Shown here: in pieces, positions 61,929 through 64,000 of the stretch | How the letters are laid out: the number at the start of each line of letters is the position of its first letter | Position numbering within the stretch: position 1 is the first letter of the stretch | DNA from: Flavobacterium sp. 123 | GTDB taxonomy: Bacteria; Bacteroidota; Bacteroidia; Flavobacteriales; Flavobacteriaceae | NCBI RefSeq assembly: GCF_003634825.1 | Contig: NZ_RBXD01000001.1 | Coordinates: forward strand, 1,882,501-1,946,500 | Reading direction: 5' to 3' | Length of the DNA stretch: 64,000 nt | Translations under genes and position numbers: made by a program | Notes under the pieces: generated by a model | The model's input: only the letters and a program-made list of their open reading frames with translations | Database searches by the model: none | Told to the model about the DNA's origin: nothing

Positions 61929-62708
61929 ATGGATAATCATTTCAAATTTACTAATGCTGTTATTGGACTTCCACTATTTTTTGTAGTATGCCTATGGTTT
62001 GTTTTTTGGCTTGAAATCCGATTTGATTATGATTTTGTTACTAATGGAATATATCCAAGAACTTTTTCTGGTTTACAAGGAGTTTTATTTAGCCCTTTTA
62101 TTCACGCCGATATTGAGCATCTTTATAATAATTCAATTCCACTATTGATTTTGTTAGCAGCTTTACAATTTTTTTATGCGAATCAATCAATTAAAGTTAT
62201 TGGATTTGGAATTTTAATTTCTGGATTAATTACTTGGGTTATTGGTAGGGATAATTATCATATCGGTGCCAGTGGTTTGATATATGTGTTGGTGAGTTTT
62301 ATTTTCTTTAAAGGTTTGCAAACTCAATATTATCGTTTAGTTGCGCTGTCACTAGCTGTAATTATTATTTATGGTGGTTTAGTTTGGTATGTTTTTCCAA
62401 ACCCAGAAACATTGGGAGAAAAGTCAATTTCTTGGGAAGGTCATTTGGCTGGACTCATAACGGGTTTTGTTTTGTCATTAATTTACAAAACACCTGAATA
62501 TAAAAAGCTAATTAAATACGATTGGGAAAAGCCAGAATACAATCCAGAAGAGGATAAATTTATGCAGCGTTTTGATGCAAAAGGAAATTTTGTAAATCTA
62601 TCACCTGAAGAAAAAGAGCAGATTTTTTTATCCTATTATACATCTAATCTTCCTATTGAGTATGAAATTGTTTTAGATAAAAAAAATGAACCAAAACCGG
62701 AGTCTTAA
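61929..62708 (+). CDS. Rhomboid-family intramembrane serine protease
   Basis: 259 residues, six helices. The catalytic Ser115 lies in HIGASGLIYVLV (GxSG) and His172 in WEGHLAGLITG; HADIEHLYNNSIPLL near 58 is the conserved His/Asn helix. It cuts membrane-protein helices. The C-terminal 60 residues are a hydrophilic tail. No partner adjoins. Confidence 0.92.
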   Translation: MDNHFKFTNAVIGLPLFFVVCLWFVFWLEIRFDYDFVTNGIYPRTFSGLQGVLFSPFIHADIEHLYNNSIPLLILLAALQFFYANQSIKVIGFGILISGLITWVIGRDNYHIGASGLIYVLVSFIFFKGLQTQYYRLVALSLAVIIIYGGLVWYVFPNPETLGEKSISWEGHLAGLITGFVLSLIYKTPEYKKLIKYDWEKPEYNPEEDKFMQRFDAKGNFVNLSPEEKEQIFLSYYTSNLPIEYEIVLDKKNEPKPES

Positions 62709-62764
62709 TTCATTCTTTATTATTGTATTGATAGTATCTTGCCCTAATAAGCTTGGGAAAGATA

Positions 62765-63499
62765 TTAACTTCTTTGTCTTACCGCTTCGTATAAAAAAGC
62801 ACCACAAGCTACAGATACATTTAAAGAGCCTATTGTGCCAAACATAGGAAGTTTTGCTTTTTCGTCAACGATTTTAAGTACAGAAGGATTTATTCCGCGA
62901 TCTTCTGACCCCATTATTATTGCAACAGGTTCATTAAGGGATATATCGTAGATGTTTTGTTCTGTTTTTTCAGTTGCAGCTACCGTTTTTATACCTGAAC
63001 CTTGCAAATAAAATATAGCGTCTTTAATATGTTCTACTTTACAAATAGGCACATTAAATACTGCTCCTGCTGATGTTTTAACGGTGTCACCGTTTACGGG
63101 TGCTGAACCAGCTTTTTGAACTATAATTCCATTTACACCAGTACATTCAGCAGTTCTAATGATGGCGCCGAAGTTTCGTGCATCTGAAATTTGGTCTAAA
63201 ATTAAAAATAAAGGTACTTTACCTGAAGACACAGTCGCTTCAACTAAATGTTCTAAATCGATAAAACCAATAGGCGATATACTTGCAACAGCACCTTGAT
63301 GATTGTTAGGTGTTAATCGATTTAATTTTTCTACAGGAACATAAGAGAAATTAATATTACCTCGTTTCAGTACTTTCATTAAGTCTTTCATCAGTTCGCC
63401 AGAAATCTCTTTTTGTATAAATACTTTGTCAACTTCTGCACCTGATTGTATTGCCTCAATAATAGCTCTTATCCCGAATATTAAATTTTCTTTTTCCAT
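62765..63499 (-). CDS. rlmB: 23S rRNA (guanosine-2'-O)-methyltransferase, TrmH/RlmB type
   Basis: 244 residues. An N-terminal L30-like domain (NLIFGIRAIIEAIQSG) is followed by the SPOUT knot: LDQISDARNFGAIIRTAECT, AIIMGSEDRGI and LNVSVACGAFLYEAVR. It methylates G2251 of 23S rRNA (E. coli numbering). The start has TAGCTTTG four bases upstream, so it is one of the leaderless candidates. Other TrmH/SpoU members are possible, but RlmB fits best. Confidence 0.9.
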   Translation of the reverse strand: MEKENLIFGIRAIIEAIQSGAEVDKVFIQKEISGELMKDLMKVLKRGNINFSYVPVEKLNRLTPNNHQGAVASISPIGFIDLEHLVEATVSSGKVPLFLILDQISDARNFGAIIRTAECTGVNGIIVQKAGSAPVNGDTVKTSAGAVFNVPICKVEHIKDAIFYLQGSGIKTVAATEKTEQNIYDISLNEPVAIIMGSEDRGINPSVLKIVDEKAKLPMFGTIGSLNVSVACGAFLYEAVRQRS

Positions 63500-63503
63500 G
63501 TCG

Positions 63504-63511
63504 CAAAGCTA
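63504..63511 (-). promoter_or_regulatory. TAGCTTTG box four bases before the rlmB start codon
   Basis: On the minus strand TAGCTTTG-CGAC-ATG. The -33 region is a T-run without a clear TTG. Confidence 0.55.
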
Positions 63512-63527
63512 AGTAAAATCAGTGTAA

Positions 63528-63557
63528 AAAAAAAACCACCAGCCTAAGCTGATGGTT
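63528..63557 (-). terminator. Terminator after the right-edge SusD-like gene
   Basis: On the minus strand AAAACCATCAGC / GCTGGTGGTTTT (one G-T pair) is followed by T8-10. It lies 24 bases past the stop of the SusD-like gene. Confidence 0.85.
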
Positions 63558-63580
63558 TTTAAATTTATTTTAAGAGATAA

Positions 63581-64000
63581 TTAAAATTTATCCCAGAAAA
63601 GTTTAGTAGATAATTTATCTCCACCAATTGCTGTTGAAGCAGCAGTAACGTTTGTAGCGTTAATTTGTTGTTCTCTTGAAGGATAAGTATATCTTACAGG
63701 AACAGTTGTTTGGCTATTATAAGTCACGGCAGGAGCAGACAATACAGGGAAATCTAATCTTCTGTATGAAGTCCAAGCTTCAAAACCTCTATTGAAAAGA
63801 GCAATCCAAGCTTGTTCACCTATTTTTTGTTTATCAGTACCAGTTGCAGTTGCATAAGCAACGCTTGGTAGTGCTAAATAAGTTGTAATATCTGCTGAGT
63901 CTACACCCCAATTTTCCATTGAAGCAGTGATAGCAGCGTTGTAGTGACTTTCAACAGTTCCACCTACAGCAACACCTTTTGATACAGCTTCAGCTAATAA
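63581..64000 (-). CDS. SusD-like outer-membrane lipoprotein, C-terminal fragment (N-terminus beyond window)
   Basis: 140 codons are visible; the frame stays open to base 64000, so the start lies outside and the internal ATG at 63919 is not the true start. LLAEAVSKGVAVGG, HYNAAITASMENWGV and GEQAWIALFNRGFEAWTSYR with RYTYPSREQQIN match the C-terminus of the SusD-like_2 (PF12771) subfamily, which differs from the SusD at 13070. A SusC partner should lie just upstream on the minus strand, outside the window. Confidence 0.85.
   Translation of the reverse strand, partial: LLAEAVSKGVAVGGTVESHYNAAITASMENWGVDSADITTYLALPSVAYATATGTDKQKIGEQAWIALFNRGFEAWTSYRRLDFPVLSAPAVTYNSQTTVPVRYTYPSREQQINATNVTAASTAIGGDKLSTKLFWDKF

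Overview
The window is AT-rich chromosomal DNA from a member of the Bacteroidota, most likely Flavobacterium or a close relative. The evidence is gliding and type IX secretion genes (porU, gldJ), SusC/SusD pairs, weak ribosome-binding sites, and promoters of the Bacteroidota form TTTG-N19-TAnnTTTG. The tRNA-Val promoter fits that form exactly. There is no phage, insertion sequence or CRISPR array; everything looks resident.

Layout. 1-6.8 kb: porU (cut by the window edge), gldJ and murF. 6.8-22.4 kb: a polysaccharide utilisation locus. It has a membrane-spanning propeller/LuxR regulator, SusC, SusD, an EEP-family hydrolase, two GH30 enzymes, a decayed GH3 remnant, a sialate-O-acetylesterase-like SGNH protein and an intact GH3 beta-glucosidase on the other strand. 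GH30 plus GH3 without GH16 or GH17 suggests beta-1,6-glucan, with outer-membrane import by SusCD and final cleavage by GH3. 22.7-28.2 kb: a second sugar cassette with a Nudix-like regulator whose catalytic box is lost, a large six-hairpin glycosidase lipoprotein and a cytoplasmic amylosucrase-like GH13.

28.3-34.1 kb: tRNA-Val, a secreted duplicated-domain protein, folC, exbB/exbD, a TonB-like protein with a glycine-rich linker, and anmK. 34.3-39.9 kb: acyl-CoA dehydrogenase, a tight four-gene run (DinB-like, NRDE, ATP-grasp, membrane protein), an SDR and a SprT-like protein. 39.9-47.1 kb, minus strand: mlaF, mlaE, a glycosyltransferase, a methyltransferase, a KAS III-like enzyme and gcvP. 47.2-63.5 kb: mostly housekeeping genes (UbiA-like, M3 peptidase, purE, purK, hpt, adk, CNNM/CBS, obgE, TPR, mpl, radC, a HAD nucleotidase, rarA, rhomboid, rlmB). 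The right edge cuts a second SusD-like gene.

The most unusual observations are: (1) four unrelated genes with TAnnTTTG exactly four bases before ATG, which predicts leaderless mRNAs; (2) two copies, in opposite orientation, of a roughly 100-bp dispersed intergenic element; (3) a GH3 C-terminal relic between a GH30 gene and the esterase gene; (4) an amylosucrase-like enzyme under a probable Nudix-derived regulator next to a beta-glucan locus. All functional calls rest on reading motifs by eye; no database search was run.
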